Origin: Acridotheres tristis
Lineage: Eukaryota; Chordata; Aves; Passeriformes; Sturnidae
DNA length: 64,000 nt
Direction of reading: 5' to 3'
Assembly (NCBI GenBank): GCA_037013685.1
Contig: CM072902.1
Coordinates: 12,752,747 to 12,816,746 of the forward strand
In this document: positions 31,361-43,856 of the stretch, piece after piece
Position numbering within the stretch: position 1 is the first letter of the stretch
Layout of the letters: each line of letters opens with the position of its first letter
Notes under the pieces: generated by a model
What the model was told of the DNA's origin: nothing
Databases searched by the model: none
The model's input: only the letters and a program-made list of their open reading frames with translations
Position numbers and translations under genes: made by a program

Positions 31361-33618
31361 AGGGCACCCCTGGCTTGTGTGGCCTGGAGAAGAGGAAAGA
31401 TGGAGCAGGAAGCCCAGACAGGTTTGTAGAATTGATGTCTTTGAAGGATTTATAAATCCAGCAGCCCTGAGCAGCCTGCTCTGAGTTCAGTGGTGACCCT
31501 GCAGTGAGGAGGGGACAGGATGAGGGTCCCTGACTTTGTGTTGTTCTGTGCTGCTGGGGAAAGAATGGGAATTACTGAGAAAAGGGACCTGGGGAAGGTT
31601 GAAGGGGAATGTGAATATGGATGTACAGAATCAATTAGAGAGCGTCAAGCTAACTGGAATAAAATGTGGATCACTTAAGGACTATCTGTCTTAATGCATC
31701 ATCTTTTCTTTTTGCCAATTAATGTGGAAGGTAGATCAGCAAGTTAAGTCAGACCAGGAATGACCAGGGACTTGTAGAAATGTTGTGACCCTTTCCTGCT
31801 TTCCATCTGTGCTACAATGGCTGTTGGCTGCCACATTTCCATCCTTTCTTTTAATCTCTGTCACTTCTTGTCAATAGGATTTAAAGTGCCCATAAAGCTT
31901 TGATGATCTCAGTGTCTTCTCCCTGGCATTCTGTGTTTCTAACTTTTTAAGTAGTTCTGTCTAAAACCCAACGTTTGCAGCACATAAAAATCTCCCTTTG
32001 CAGCAGGAAAATGAGAGGTTTTTGTCTCCCTGCAAAGCCCTGGCAGTTGTGGAATGAGAATTCTGGTTCCCCATCATGTGTGGCTTGGCCAAGGAGGAAA
32101 ACTGGAGTTTGTGTCACCCTTGGTGGCTGGAGCTTGAGTTGAGCTCTGTAATTTACAGATGTGCTCCGTTTCTTGGAGCCATTGATGCCAAGTTGGGTGA
32201 TTGGAATTTCCTTTAACATTTTCCAGCAGTGATTTCAGGAAATTCAAAGGAGGCACAAACAAATAAAGGTGACAAGTCTGTTGTTGTAAATGAACGTGCT
32301 GGGAAAGAGCCCTTGCATGTTTTATGCCTTCAGGATTAGTGCTCCTTCCCAGGGAGGGATATTTTACCCCACGGTATTTACTACTTCTTTTTCAACAGAA
32401 ATAGTTGTTATGTTGGTTTCTGCTAATATTTATATATTCTCATTTGGGAGCAAGACATTTATCAAACAAAGGCATAGACACCTGGCCTGGTTCTGTTGTG
32501 ATTAAAGCAAAAATTAGGCTAAATTATGTGTTTTTAATAACAGAGAAAAATTTGGAAGCAATTGAATAGCCTAAGAAATTATTCACAAGAAAATTAATAC
32601 TTTCAAGGGAAAAATAATACCTTAAATTTAAATCTCCAGAAGCTAGGTATTATTTTATATATAACCCATGAAATAGACCCATAAAAGTGCTTTTCAGGTG
32701 ACAATAAATTTCCCAAGAATATAGCAGAATTCAGAATGGGCTGGACTCTGTGAAAAAACTATTATTTCCAAATTTTTGTTAAGCATCATTATAGGAACTT
32801 CTGATTAAAAATGGAATAAATGATTGGAAGCTGTAACAGCACACCTGTCATTCACAGTGCTTGGCTCCAGCTATCAGTGTCCTTCCCTCACCTGGCTGAT
32901 CAAAGATGAGCATTCCTGAACTCTGCAGGTGCCAAACCCTGCTTTCATTGCACCATTGGCTCGGTGGAGATGCTGAACCTTTCTGGCATAAAGCTCTGAA
33001 ATTGTCATTGAAGGAGCCAGCTGGGATCTCCTTGTGCTCAAAGCTGGCAGTGTGGGGCCTGCAGATTTGCTTTTCGGTGTTTAACTATGGAGTTTTAAAG
33101 GCATTGATGGTTTTTCAGATTGAAAAGGCTTTGTGCAGAAATAAATACCATAACATCTCATTAGCAAGAATGGTTTCCCTTTATTTTCTGTTGGCAGGAC
33201 AGCAAACACACACTCAGCACTGCCCTGTTTTCCTGCAAAGCTCTGCTGAACTGTGCTTTAAAATGATCCCATCTTAAAAAATGCTGTTCCTTTTTTATCA
33301 GTCCAAAAACCTTTACAAGCACCCGAAGAGTCCTTGAAGCAGTTACCTTTGAACAGTTATGCTGGATTGTTATAAATTTCCCATATTGTTTTTATTGCCT
33401 CTCTGAAGCGAGCTGGGATTTTATATCCCTCCTTTTTCATAGGGGCTGGTTCTCCTGGCAGATGCTTGCTTACATCTCCCAGGAACTCTAATGAGAGCCA
33501 GGCATATGTCTGCTTTCCAGCCCAGACCTCCTTATGCTCATTTTGCATTTATTCTTTTTTCTTCTCAACCCTGCTGGAGTTAGAGAGGAGAACTGGGGCG
33601 GTTCCATCCCGAGCTGTG
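31361..33618. other. Intronic stretch, no gene seen
   Basis: Ordinary intron; AT-rich between about 32500 and 32830. No array, mobile element or gene was recognised. Confidence 0.5.
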
Positions 33619-33810
33619 CCTTCCCTTCCCTTCCCTTCCCTTCCCTTCCCTTCCCTTCCCTTCCCTTCCCTTCCCTTCCCTTCCCTTCCCTTCCCTTCCC
33701 TTCCCTTCCCTTCCCTTCCCTTCCCTTCCCTTCCCTTCCCTTCCCTTCCCTTCCCTTCCCTTCCCTTCCCTTCCCTTCCCTTCCCTTCCCTTCCCTTCCC
33801 TTCCCTTCCC
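33619..33810. repeat. TTCCC pentanucleotide microsatellite, about 38 copies
   Basis: An essentially perfect run of TTCCC for about 190 bases. The minus strand is GGGAA repeated, which fits the G3-N2 spacing of intramolecular G-quadruplexes. The + strand is a pure pyrimidine tract. The apparent proteins of Ser-Leu-Pro-Phe or Gly-Lys-Gly-Arg-Glu repeats are artefacts. Confidence 0.97.
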
Positions 33811-34050
33811 TGAACAGCAAATTCATGGCACCACTTTGCACTTACATTTTAATTCCTGAGCGTCTCTGAACGTTTTAAAAATGTGCAAGAATGTCAATAA
33901 GCTGCGATTTCACTCAGGGATTAGCTGTAGGATTCATGTCTGGGGCTCAGCAGTGGGAAGCTGCTGTTCTTACAGCTTTCCATGTGCCTGCTGCTCCCTG
34001 CTTGCTTTGCCTTTCTCCTCCCATCCAGGAGGATTTAATTGTGTGAATGG

Positions 34051-34245
34051 TGAGAGCACAAACTCAGCATGTCCTGAGCTGGAAAGGGACCCCCAGGGAT
34101 CATCAGTCCAGCCCCTGGCCGTGCACAGACACCCCAACACTCCCCCTGTGCATCCCTGGGAGTGGTGTCCAGCATCCCTGGGGCTGTGCCCGTTGTCCCA
34201 GAGCAGCATCACTCAGAGCCTGCAGTGCTCACACACCGACAGCTG
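34051..34245 (-). mobile_element. CR1 LINE fragment, minus strand, about 190 bp
   Basis: The + strand contains GAGCTGGAAAGGGACCCCCA, then GGGATCATCAGTCCAGCCCC, then CACAGACACCCCAAC and CCCTGTGCATCCCTGGGAG. This is the complement of the CR1 3' region found across birds. Ends are approximate and the copy is mutated and truncated. Confidence 0.8.
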
Positions 34246-34936
34246 CCTCAGGAGCTGCTTCCAGGCCTGCTTTGGGTGCCTTCTGCTGCTCTCAGGTGAG
34301 CACACGGCAACTTTGGGCTCCCTCTGCTCCTCTCCTGCTCACCTGGGCAGGTGAGACCAAGCAGTTTCTCTCTGGGCGTGCCACAGCACCCGTGGTTGGT
34401 CCTTTTCTCCTTGATGTGCAGGTAGAACTTTGTCCTCCTGCCAGTTTCTCTGGTGTTTTGATTGCGACTTTGATGCCTTGGGTTTTAGCTTTTATGTTTT
34501 TCACAATCTCTGCTGCTTAGTGTGTAACTCTGAAACTTCATATTAGATGTTAGTAAGTTCTCTCCACAGGGTAGAAAACAAATCCCTTGTTAGAAAAAAC
34601 AATTCCTTGACAGCTGGTACCCAAAAAGCAGAAACAACAGCGAGGAAAGGGACAATCAGGGTGCTGAGACTCCATAGCCTGGGGCTGTGGTTGGATCATT
34701 GACCCCAATGTGCAGATGAACCAAAACTTATAAAAGTGTAAAACTCATGACCAGGATCCATCTGGGATTTGATTTGGGTGTAGCTCCATCCAGGCTCTTG
34801 CACTGCCCAAGGTGAATCCTTTCAGTAAATTCTTATTTTATTCCTTTCAATAAATAGCTATTTTAGTCCTTTTGATCTCTCTAGTCTCTGTGCCAGGTCA
34901 GCCTTTCCAGGCAACAACTGAAGGCTCTGGACATGT
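34246..34936. other. Intronic stretch, no gene seen
   Basis: Short intron segment between a CR1 fragment and a tandem array; no coding or RNA feature recognised. Confidence 0.5.
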
Positions 34937-35450
34937 AATACCCCAGAACATCAACCCTGTGTGTGAGATTTGGGAAAAACTGAGATACCCCAGAACATCA
35001 ACCCTGTGTGTGAGATTTGGGAAAAATTGTGATACCCCAGAACATCAACCCTGTGTGTGAGATTTGGGAAAAATTGTGATACCCCAGAACATCAACCCCT
35101 GTGTGGGAGATTTGGGAAAAACTGTGATACCCCAGAACATCAACCCCTGTGTGGGAGATTTGGCAAAAGCTGAGATACCCCAGAACATCAACCCCTGTGT
35201 GGGAGATTTGGGAAAAGCTGAGATACCCCAGAACATCAACCCCTGTGTGGGAGATTTGGGGAAAGCTGAGATACCCCAGAACATCAACCCCTGTGTGTGA
35301 CATTTGGGAAAAGCTGAGATACCCCAGAACATCAACCCCTGTGTGGGAGATTTGGGGAAAGCTGAGATACCCCAGAACATCAACCCCTCTGTGTGAGATT
35401 TGGGGAAAGCTGTGATATCCCAGAACATCAACCCTGTGTGTGAGATTTGG
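34937..35450. repeat. Tandem repeat, 47/48-bp unit, about 11 copies
   Basis: TACCCCAGAACATCAACCC recurs from 34939, 34986, 35033, 35080, 35128, 35176, 35224, 35272, 35320 and 35368, with a variant (TATCCCAG) near 35416. The first copies are 47 bases long with CAACCCTGTGTGTGAG. The middle ones are 48 bases, gaining one C and mostly reading TGTGTGGGAG. The last copy returns to the first type. Confidence 0.96.
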
Positions 35451-38400
35451 GAGTTTTTAGTGAGATTTTTGCAGTGCTGGAGCTGATAGCCAGCAGCAGT
35501 TCAGGGGCTGTGCAGGCAGCCTGTGCTGGAGCTCCTGCATTCGTGGGTGTCTCATGAGTCCTGGCTCTGTGGTTTAATCCTGCCTTTATCTCTCCTTTAA
35601 GTGCTTCTGATATTACAGGAGTTGCAGGAAATCTAATTAGCTACTGCTCGTACATGTGTTCAGATGCTCAGATAAAAGGCTGCCTCCAGGCCTGCAGAAG
35701 GTGCCAAGAAAGAGTTTGGGAACTTTTGTGATGCAGAGTGTGTGAGATTGAGGTGGTTTGGGATGATGGAGTGACTTCCAGTTTCCGTTCTTATGTGTTT
35801 GCTTATTAAAAGGAGTAAATAGCTGCTAATTAATGAGGGCTGTTCATTCTGCTGTCTTAAAAACCTTTTCCTGGTTTGTTGAGAATTTCAAGAACTGCTT
35901 CTAAGTCAGGCCTATTTAAAGAATGGTGTGTACTAATCCGTTCAAGACTGGCTTTGACTCAAAAACATCACTCTAAAAAATCCTTTATAATAAAGGAAAG
36001 GTAGGAAAAAAAAAAATCATTGCTTATTTTTCACTTCTGTGCATCTGAGTTCCAACCTGCTTGGCTGCAGTGCTCCCTCCCATTAATGCAAAAAAAAAAA
36101 AAAAAAAAAAATCATTAAAGAATTGGATAGAAAATACAAAGCTTCTGTGCTTCTTAAATCCCCTAATCCTATTTTGGAGACTTAAATGGTGAATGGGCTT
36201 CAGCCTGGGGGTGTGCAAGGGAGTGAATTTCACTGTAGGTGAGTTAAAGTCACACCAGGTACAAAACAGGCTGGGTTTGTTCTGCTGCAGATCTGCACCA
36301 TCCACTGAGCTCATCCCATCCTGGAGTGGACAGGGGAAATGTTTGATTTCCACAGCTTTTCTGGAAATGCTGCATCATCCGACCATATTCACAAAATATT
36401 TGATGTTGACACACTAAAAACATTCTTATAAAAGGTGCCACAAGTGTCACGAAGGACTGACAGCTTCGTAAATGGAACAACTTGCAGAATAAGAGTGGAA
36501 ATTACTGTGCCAGTGTCAATTGTAACCAAAAATAACAGGTGAATATTCTGGACAGATAAAGCCATCAGAAAGCTCAGCTTTCACTCTGTGTTTGTGTCTG
36601 GGATTGCTCAGCTGGTTTGGGAAGTGCCTCTGCCCTGGAATTCTTGATCTGCTTACCTGGCTGTGGAGTGTGATGAAGGAAAACTTTAATCAATAATATC
36701 TCACACAGGCATTTCATGGCTGAACTGGTGCTGCTTAAACTCTGTCATTTACTTGATCTTTGCTTGGGGAGTCCAATAACAGGAGATCCTTCCTGGAGAG
36801 ACTCCCAGTGCACAGAGCATTGGTACCATTGCCTTCCATGGCAGAGGAGAGGAAATCGGGTGTAATGATGTTTTATTTGTCATTTAGACACTGTGACCTT
36901 GGGTGAGCCAACTTTCCTGAGCTGCCTGCCCTGCACAGAGCAGTGTCAGCACGGCTTGGGTCATTAACAGCCCTGCTTTTCCTGCTGCAGGGGCTACACC
37001 TCTGATAATGACCTGGAAACGATATTCACAGGGATCATATCTGAATGGGAGCCTTAGCCATGAAAAGTCAGCTTCAGCACCGGCAGCTGCCTGTGCTCCA
37101 ACCCCTCTCCTTTTTATTGATATGCATTGGATTTATCAGGCACCTTCGGGTGGGACAGGGATGCTGAAATGCACAGATGCCTCTTAATGCAGCCTCCAGC
37201 TCTGCTTGCATTGCTGTCCCTGCTGAACAGAAACAAATGAGGTGTCTGTGGAGGTTTCCTACGTGCTGTGTGCTCCCGATTTCCCCTTGTTCCACTCTTA
37301 CTTGTACAATCACAAAGCATTTGATGAGAATGTGTCAATCTTAGGCCAGGGTAATGGACATTCCATTACTTCACCTCTGCAGACGTTGTTGGAAACTCGA
37401 GGTGTAAAATCTGATTCATTACCCAGCCCCTGGAAGGGAGCAGGACATTAATCCTACCTTGGCTTGTTAGATTCTGTCACTCGTTGCCTTCTGCATTTAT
37501 TTAATTCTATTTCTGCTTCCCATCCAGGGGATCTGCACCTGTGGAATCTGGAGCTGATGCCGAACAGCCTTTGCTGTCACAACACTCACAGGGTAGAACT
37601 TTTTCACCCTTTGCAGTTCAGGTGTTGGCTGATTGAAACGGCTCTGCAGAAGGTGCCTCATTTCCCACACACACAGATTGGTGCAAACACAAACTCCTGG
37701 TGGCAATCAGCAAACAGGTTCCATGAGGAATCTGACACTGCCAGTAGGAAAGGGGGAGGGATATCACTTCTCTATATTTGATGACACCCAATGGGGGGGA
37801 AAAAAAAAAAAAAGGCAAAAAATGGTAACAGAGGAGCTAATTTAGGAGACACCGATGTGTTCTGCAGTTGTGAGTGGTTTGATGCTGTATCAGGCTGTTT
37901 ATTATGAAACATTCCTGCTCCTGAGCATTTCAGAGACTCCCAGGGCTCTCCCTGGTGCCTGGGTTTTCAATCAGCCCCTCTGTCCGTGTGAAACAACAAA
38001 CCAGAAGCTTTTTCCTTTGGAGCTGTTGACACGTGAGCCTGAAATCAAAACTGACTCGATGGAAATGAAGCTGTTTGCTTGGGCAATATTTTATCCAGGC
38101 ACACCCACTGCAGGAGCGTTTTCAAGAGGAGAAACCCTCTTGCATGTCACGACCTTTTACTGGAGTTATTTTATTTTTTCCAGGCTGTTCAGTTTTAGAC
38201 TTAGCTTGATACTGGGACGAGCGTGGAAGGAAACATAAATTTTTACTGAGCAGAAGTCAAGTGCATTTCTTGTCCAGGATCTGGCATCAAAGATGTTCCA
38301 GTGTAAAGGGAATCCCAGCGCCTGAGGCTGCTCGGTGCTTTTTGTACTTGCAGTGCTTATATCAGTGCTCTGCCCTAAAGCTCCTGGCTAATAAAACTGA

Positions 38401-38569
38401 AAGACAGCTCGGAGGCAGGGAGGAACTGCCTGGAGAACACCAAATTCAGACAGAAAACTGCCCCAAAATAGAGGGGAAGCCAAGAGCAAACTTCACAGGC
38501 TGAGAGGTGCCAGGTTTCAATCGATGCACACTCTGTAAAAGGTGTTTTCAGCTGGGGTCTGCTCCTCTG
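35451..38569. other. Intronic stretch, no gene seen
   Basis: About 3.1 kb of intron with A runs at about 36005-36016, 36090-36111 and 37800-37814. The latter two are not linked to a recognised retroposon. No gene was seen. Confidence 0.5.
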
Positions 38570-38571
38570 CT

Positions 38572-39488
38572 ATCAGCCAAAACCCAGCCCAGCATCCTTC
38601 AGTTATTGATCAAAACCCAGCCCAGCATCCTTCAGTTATTGATCAAAACCCAGCCCAACATCCTTCAGTTATTGATCAAAACCCAGCCCAGCACCCTTCA
38701 GTTATTGATCAAAACCCAGCCCAACATCCTTCAGTTATTGATCAAAACCCAGCCCAGCACCCTTCAGTTATTGATCAGAACCCAGCCCAGCATCCTTCAG
38801 TTATTGATCAAAACCCAGCCCAACACCCTTCAGTTATTGATCAAAACCCAGCCCAACACCCTTCAGTTATTGATCAAAACCCAGCCCAACACCCTTCAGT
38901 TATTTAACAAAACCCAGCCCAGCACCCCTCAGTTATTTAACAAAACCCAGCCCAACACCCTTCAGTTATTGATCAAAACCCAGCCCAACACCCTTCAGTT
39001 ATTGATCAAAACCCAGCCCAACATCCTTCAGTTATTGATCAAAACCCAGCCCAGCATCCTTCAGTTATTTATGAAAACCCAGCCCAACACCCTTCAGTTA
39101 TTGATCAAAACCCAGCCCAACACCCTTCAGTTATTTATCAGAACCCAGCCCAACATCCTTCAGTTATTTATGAAAACCCAGCCCAACACCCTTCAGTTAT
39201 TGATCAAAACCCAGCCCAACATCCTTCAGTTATTTAATAAAACCCAGCCCAGCACCCTTCAGTTATTTATCAGAACCCAGCCCAGCACCCCTCAGTTATT
39301 TAACAAAACCCAGCCCAACACCCCTCAGTTATTTAACAAAACCCAGCCCAACACCCCTCAGTTATTTATCAGAACCCAGCCCATCACCCCTCAATTATTT
39401 ATCAAAACCCAGCCCATCACCCCTCATTTATTTAACAACACCCAGCCCAACACCCCTCAGTTAATTTATCAAAACCCAGCCCCCAGTT
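38572..39488. repeat. Tandem repeat, 33-bp unit, about 28 copies
   Basis: Each unit carries AAAACCCAGCCCA followed by GCATCCTTCAGTTATT or ACACCCTTCAGTTATT and a four-base variable joint: GATC in most early copies, then TAAC, TATC or TATG later. Because 33 is a multiple of three, a 350-codon frame (38507-39559) stays open with an 11-residue KTQPNTLQLLI-like period, and a second frame stays open for 121 codons. I find no signal peptide, splice support or family match, and treat the frames as by-products. Confidence 0.96.
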
Positions 39489-42400
39489 ATTTATCGTGCC
39501 TGCAGACAAGCTCAGTGCAATTTGTAGAATTTTGTCAGCAGCCCTGCCTTGCTTTTTAACGTCAGTGTTGCTCTAACCACTCGCAGTTTCCTCAGGAATT
39601 TCAGTCTCATTTATTATTTGAATAGGAGCATCCTCTGCTGCAGTTGGGGGATGGCAGCAGGACTGTGACTCCACGTTACAAAATGATGGTTTTGAGCCCT
39701 TATATTTACAGAGGAAATTTCCCCAAGAATTTGAAGGATGAACTCAAAAGAGGAATTCTTGTGATGTTCTTCTTTTTTTATTTTCTTCCATCCCATGAGA
39801 TTAGAGATCCCAGATCGCTGTGTTTTGAACTGCTGAAATTAGTAATTTTATTTAAAAAAAAGTCTGATTTTTTTTGTGTGTACATCTATTTTGGACCACC
39901 CCCTGTGAAAACACTTTACAAGAACATGTGCACTCTTGCCATGATTTCAATTTTATTAGAAAAATAGCAATACCAGAAGAAAGTCTCTTGCCTGAGGCAT
40001 ATTCCATATGTTACTGCTCAGTGCTTTATTTTTCAGGCCTGCAAGAGACAAATGCACTTATTCCATTAATAAAGCCAGTGACTTAAAGTGCAGCCCTACC
40101 CTGGAAAAAAAAAAAAAAAAAGAAATGTGAGGTTCTCAGTTCGTTTTCCATCAGCAGAATTTGTTCAGATTACAGATGAAAAGGTGCTGTTATTTTTCAG
40201 CTGGGGCCTGTGCCAGCCCTTTCATTGTGATTTCAGTGGGAATCCCAGCCCAGCAGCACAGCTCTGCCTCTGCAAGGTGACTCCACCTTTTCCCAAGGTT
40301 CACATTATTTACTGCAGCCTCTTTTTGCATGTTTATAGAGGGCAAATGCTCAGAATTGAAATACACTCGGCGTGCCCAGCCAGGGGAATGCAAACACAAT
40401 CTCCCTGCTTTCCTTCCCTCATTCACCTCCACTCCCAGAAGTTTTAATGCAAACTCAGAGAGGCAATTTCGTTCCTTTAAACCCCCTCTCTGATGCAGTA
40501 ATGATTTCATAACCTCCCAGTTCTCAGCTCCGTGCCTTATCATTAGAAATAAATCTCCCCTCTGCCCAGTGCTGGGATGGATTTATTGCCCCTGGAGCCC
40601 CCTCGTTCCTGATTTTCACCAGGAGCTTTGCACAAATGTCAGGAGCCACGAGAGGATCTGACAGGCACTGGGAGAGATGGGTTCATCCCAGGGCCTTCAG
40701 CAGAGGTGGAAATAAAAAAAAATAATAACAAATAGGTCATTGGTGCTCTCAAACAGAGGCTGGGGGATTGCAGCAAGGAGGGCTCCTGTGCTGGTTCTGC
40801 ATTAATTGCCACTTACAGGAGGGAATCCACAGAAGTTTTCTCCTTGAGAACTTCCTCTGTGAGTTAATGGGACGACTTGGAGGCTGGTTTGGTTGTTAAA
40901 AGGCCCAAATAAGCAGATCTCAAATGTTCAAATACAAAGTATTAAAGAGCTGTTAGGGGTTGATGTGCAAAGGTGTCGTGTCGAGGAGGGAGGAAGGAGT
41001 AAAAGCACGTGGTAGGGGCAGTGTTTGTTTTCTGCATCACTTGCAGTAAAATCTTTCTTTAAAATTGCTGATCTAATGGGATTAGGAGGGCAAAGGTCCT
41101 TAAAAATTAGTAAAATTGGATTGACAGAGTGGGTTGGTAGCGAAAGACTGAATTGGATTATAATAAAAGCACACTTGAGGAGCTGCATTTGCACTGGCTG
41201 ATGGAGGCTTCCTTCAGTGCAGCCCTCAGGTACCTCTGATCAGAGCTGGGCAGGTGTCTGAGATTGTCACACCCAACCAAAGTTCTGCATCCAGTGTTCA
41301 CTTGGAGAGATTTTTTTTTTTTTTTCAGATAAGTTCCACTGCTAATTTTCCATAACGGCAATTACACGTTTTGTTATTTTTAATATTCTGGAAGGGTGGC
41401 CTTAATATTTCCTAAAGAGGTGGAAAGTGTCCTTGTAGGCTATGACATAAGATGAAGTCACAGGTGATGCTCTGGGCCACTGCTGTGGGTGGCTCAGGGT
41501 GACACCAGGGTGATGTGGGCTCATTGCAAGGCTGGCACACGTTCTGCATATCAACTCATGGCAGCTCTGCCATTGGTATTTATTCCATTTAGTGCTTCTT
41601 TGTTTGAAAATCAGCACTGACTCTCCCTGTCAATGACAGAAACCACAGCTCTCTGCCTGGGATAAATTTCCAGCTCCATGTACAAATAGATAATACCTGG
41701 AGCTTGATCCAAACAAAATCAGGGCTCTTCTGGCAATTTATGATGTGAATTTTCCCTTTTTTCTCCCCTTAACAAACCCTCCTGGGGTATAAAGTGTGCA
41801 GTAATGCACTGGTGTGACAGCACAGCAGAGCTCCCAGCTTTCCCCTCGAGGCTGCTGTTGGTGTAACAGCAGTGACACAGTCCCAGTCTGCTCTGCCTTG
41901 GGTTGCTTTATCACCTCTGCCTGAGCTCCCAGTGTGCCCGTGGCTGTGTTTGCAGTAAAGCAGAGCAGGGGTGCGTGTTCAGTCCCCCTGTGAGATGTTT
42001 TCTGGCTCTGGAGCTCTCAGCATGCCCAGCTGCAGTGGGGCTGGAGCAGGGGGTGCAGCCCTGCTGCTGATCCATGGGGACAAGGGGCTGTCATTTAATT
42101 TTGAGGTCCTAAAGGCCTGACCTGGTTTTCAAGCCCAGCAAAGCAGACTCAGAGCTGGCCCTGAATTATGTCTGGGTGAAGCTCCTGTCACTGGGACAAG
42201 ACTCAGTACCTGGTGGCCAGTCTTGTCCCCCTTAATGTCAGTAACATGAGCTGTGTCAGCCCCAAAGGACACCAGATTGAGAACATCAGTGTCTTACTTG
42301 AGGGAAACGTGTGTGGAATTCTGTAGAAAGATCTGTTAGTCTCAGTCTAACATTTGTCTCTCCTCCTGGTGTGCTCTGAGTGTGGAAGTGTCTGCTGCTC

Positions 42401-43010
42401 CCAGGAAAAATAAATGTATAATTGCACCATCAGCTGATGAAATCAAAGTGAAATTGCTGGCAGCCTTCTTCCTGCCCTCCCTGTGTTTTTCTAGCATTAA
42501 CATTCCAGCTTTGTCACCTTTGATCAGGGGGAGATAAATCCTTCCTTTTGTAAGGAGCAGAAACACTTTCCCTGGGTACATAGAATAATGGCCTCTTCTG
42601 TATATTATTCATATTCCTCTCTTTGTACTTGTCATTTCTCTGTATCCTTGGTTGTTGTATGCCCCATAACTCTTGGTCGTTTTATCTAAGACCTTTCAAA
42701 CAAGGAAGTGATGGTTGAGGAGGCAGGGAGAGCTTTGCTAAGACACTAAATGTGCTGGCAATAATTAATGTGCAGGTCCTGTACCACCCCCTCTGTGGCT
42801 CTGAGCAGCCTCATCAGCCCCAGCTCGATGGGGACTGTGCTGAGCATCCCCCAGTGACAGCCTGGAAACCACAGAGAGAGGGAGCCTGGACCCCAGGTGT
42901 CCTCACCTGCATTACAGGTGCTTGGCAGAGCAGCACAGAAATGGAGCTTGTCTTTGGCCCAAAGTGTGCAGCAGCCTGGCCAGCCCTGAGCACCTAGGAG
43001 GAGGATGTAG
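39489..43010. other. Intronic stretch, no gene seen
   Basis: About 3.5 kb of intron with A or T runs at about 40105-40121 and 41310-41326. Frames reach about 119 codons without recognisable content. Confidence 0.5.
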
Positions 43011-43093
43011 AATCCTATATATATAATGTATAATCCTATATATATACTGTATAATCCTGCATATAGCCCTTTATATAATCTTACATATAATCC
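43011..43093. repeat. AT-rich tandem repeat, left block
   Basis: About four degenerate units of AATCCTATATATATAATGTA type. It shares its motif with the larger block at 43582-43856 and is separated from it by 488 bases of unrelated sequence. Confidence 0.85.
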
Positions 43094-43581
43094 TGTGGGG
43101 AACAGAAAAGGTACAAAACTCTCAGCGAGCTGTGTGAAAGCAAATCCCAGGATGGAGAAATGCAGGAATGCTGAAGATGCAAGGACAAGAAACAATAGAG
43201 CTGTGAGCTGTGTAGAGATAGGAAAATATGTTAAGCAAGAGCAGAAATATGTGAGTTTAATAATGAAGCTTTATCCATTGTTTTAAGCTATTACAAGCAA
43301 ACATTTGTGCAGCTTTATTAATTGGCCTGAGCAAACACTTGTCAGCTTTTAATATTCTGCTATTGGCTGGAAAGTTGTTAAAAGAGTTTGTGACCAAGAG
43401 ACCTTGGTGTGCTGTGCCAGCAGCTGAAGCTGCTCCATCTCCCCTGGTTCTGTGAAATGAGACTGACTGTGATGGGATAAAGCTTTGAGACAGCTGCTCC
43501 AGCATTCCCATCCCACTGTTTGTGTATAGAGAGATATATATATATGTAAATAGAAGAGAAAAAATATCCCAGAACCAACAC
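43094..43581. other. Unique 488-bp segment between two AT-rich arrays, possible LTR remnant
   Basis: The segment starts TGTGGGGAAC directly at the edge of the left array and ends ...CCAACA near the right array. It contains an AATAAA-like stretch (GGGATAAAGCTTTGAGACAG) towards its end. Size, TG...CA ends and the polyadenylation-like motif would fit a solo LTR inserted into the array. I do not recognise a specific family and see no clean target-site duplication, so this is tentative. It has no coding potential. Confidence 0.3.
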
Positions 43582-43856
43582 AACCCTATATCTAATGCTA
43601 TATATAATCCTATATTTAATGCTGTGTATCATCCTATATCTAATGCTGTGTATCATCCTATATCTAATGCTATATATAATTCTATATCTAATGCTGTGTA
43701 TCATCCTATATATAATGCTATATATAATCCTATATCTAATGCTATATATAATCCTATATATAATGCTATGTATCATCCTATATCTAATGCTGTGTATCAT
43801 CCTATATCTAATGCTATATATAATTATGTATATAATGCTATATATAATCACATCCA
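43582..43856. repeat. AT-rich tandem repeat, 24-bp unit, about 11 copies
   Basis: Units read ATCCTATATCTAATGCTATA with alternating CTATATATA and CTGTGTATC joints. The 24-base period keeps frames open on both strands (8-residue YNPISNAI-like and IIYSIRYR-like periods); these are not genes. Confidence 0.95.

Noticed and set aside
34937..35450. Possible CRISPR-like regular repeats
   Set aside because: Units are back-to-back with no unique spacers, in vertebrate intron sequence; ordinary minisatellite.
38507..39559. 350-codon Gln/Thr/Leu-rich repeat protein
   Set aside because: Product of a 33-bp tandem array inside an intron; kept only as a note under the repeat.
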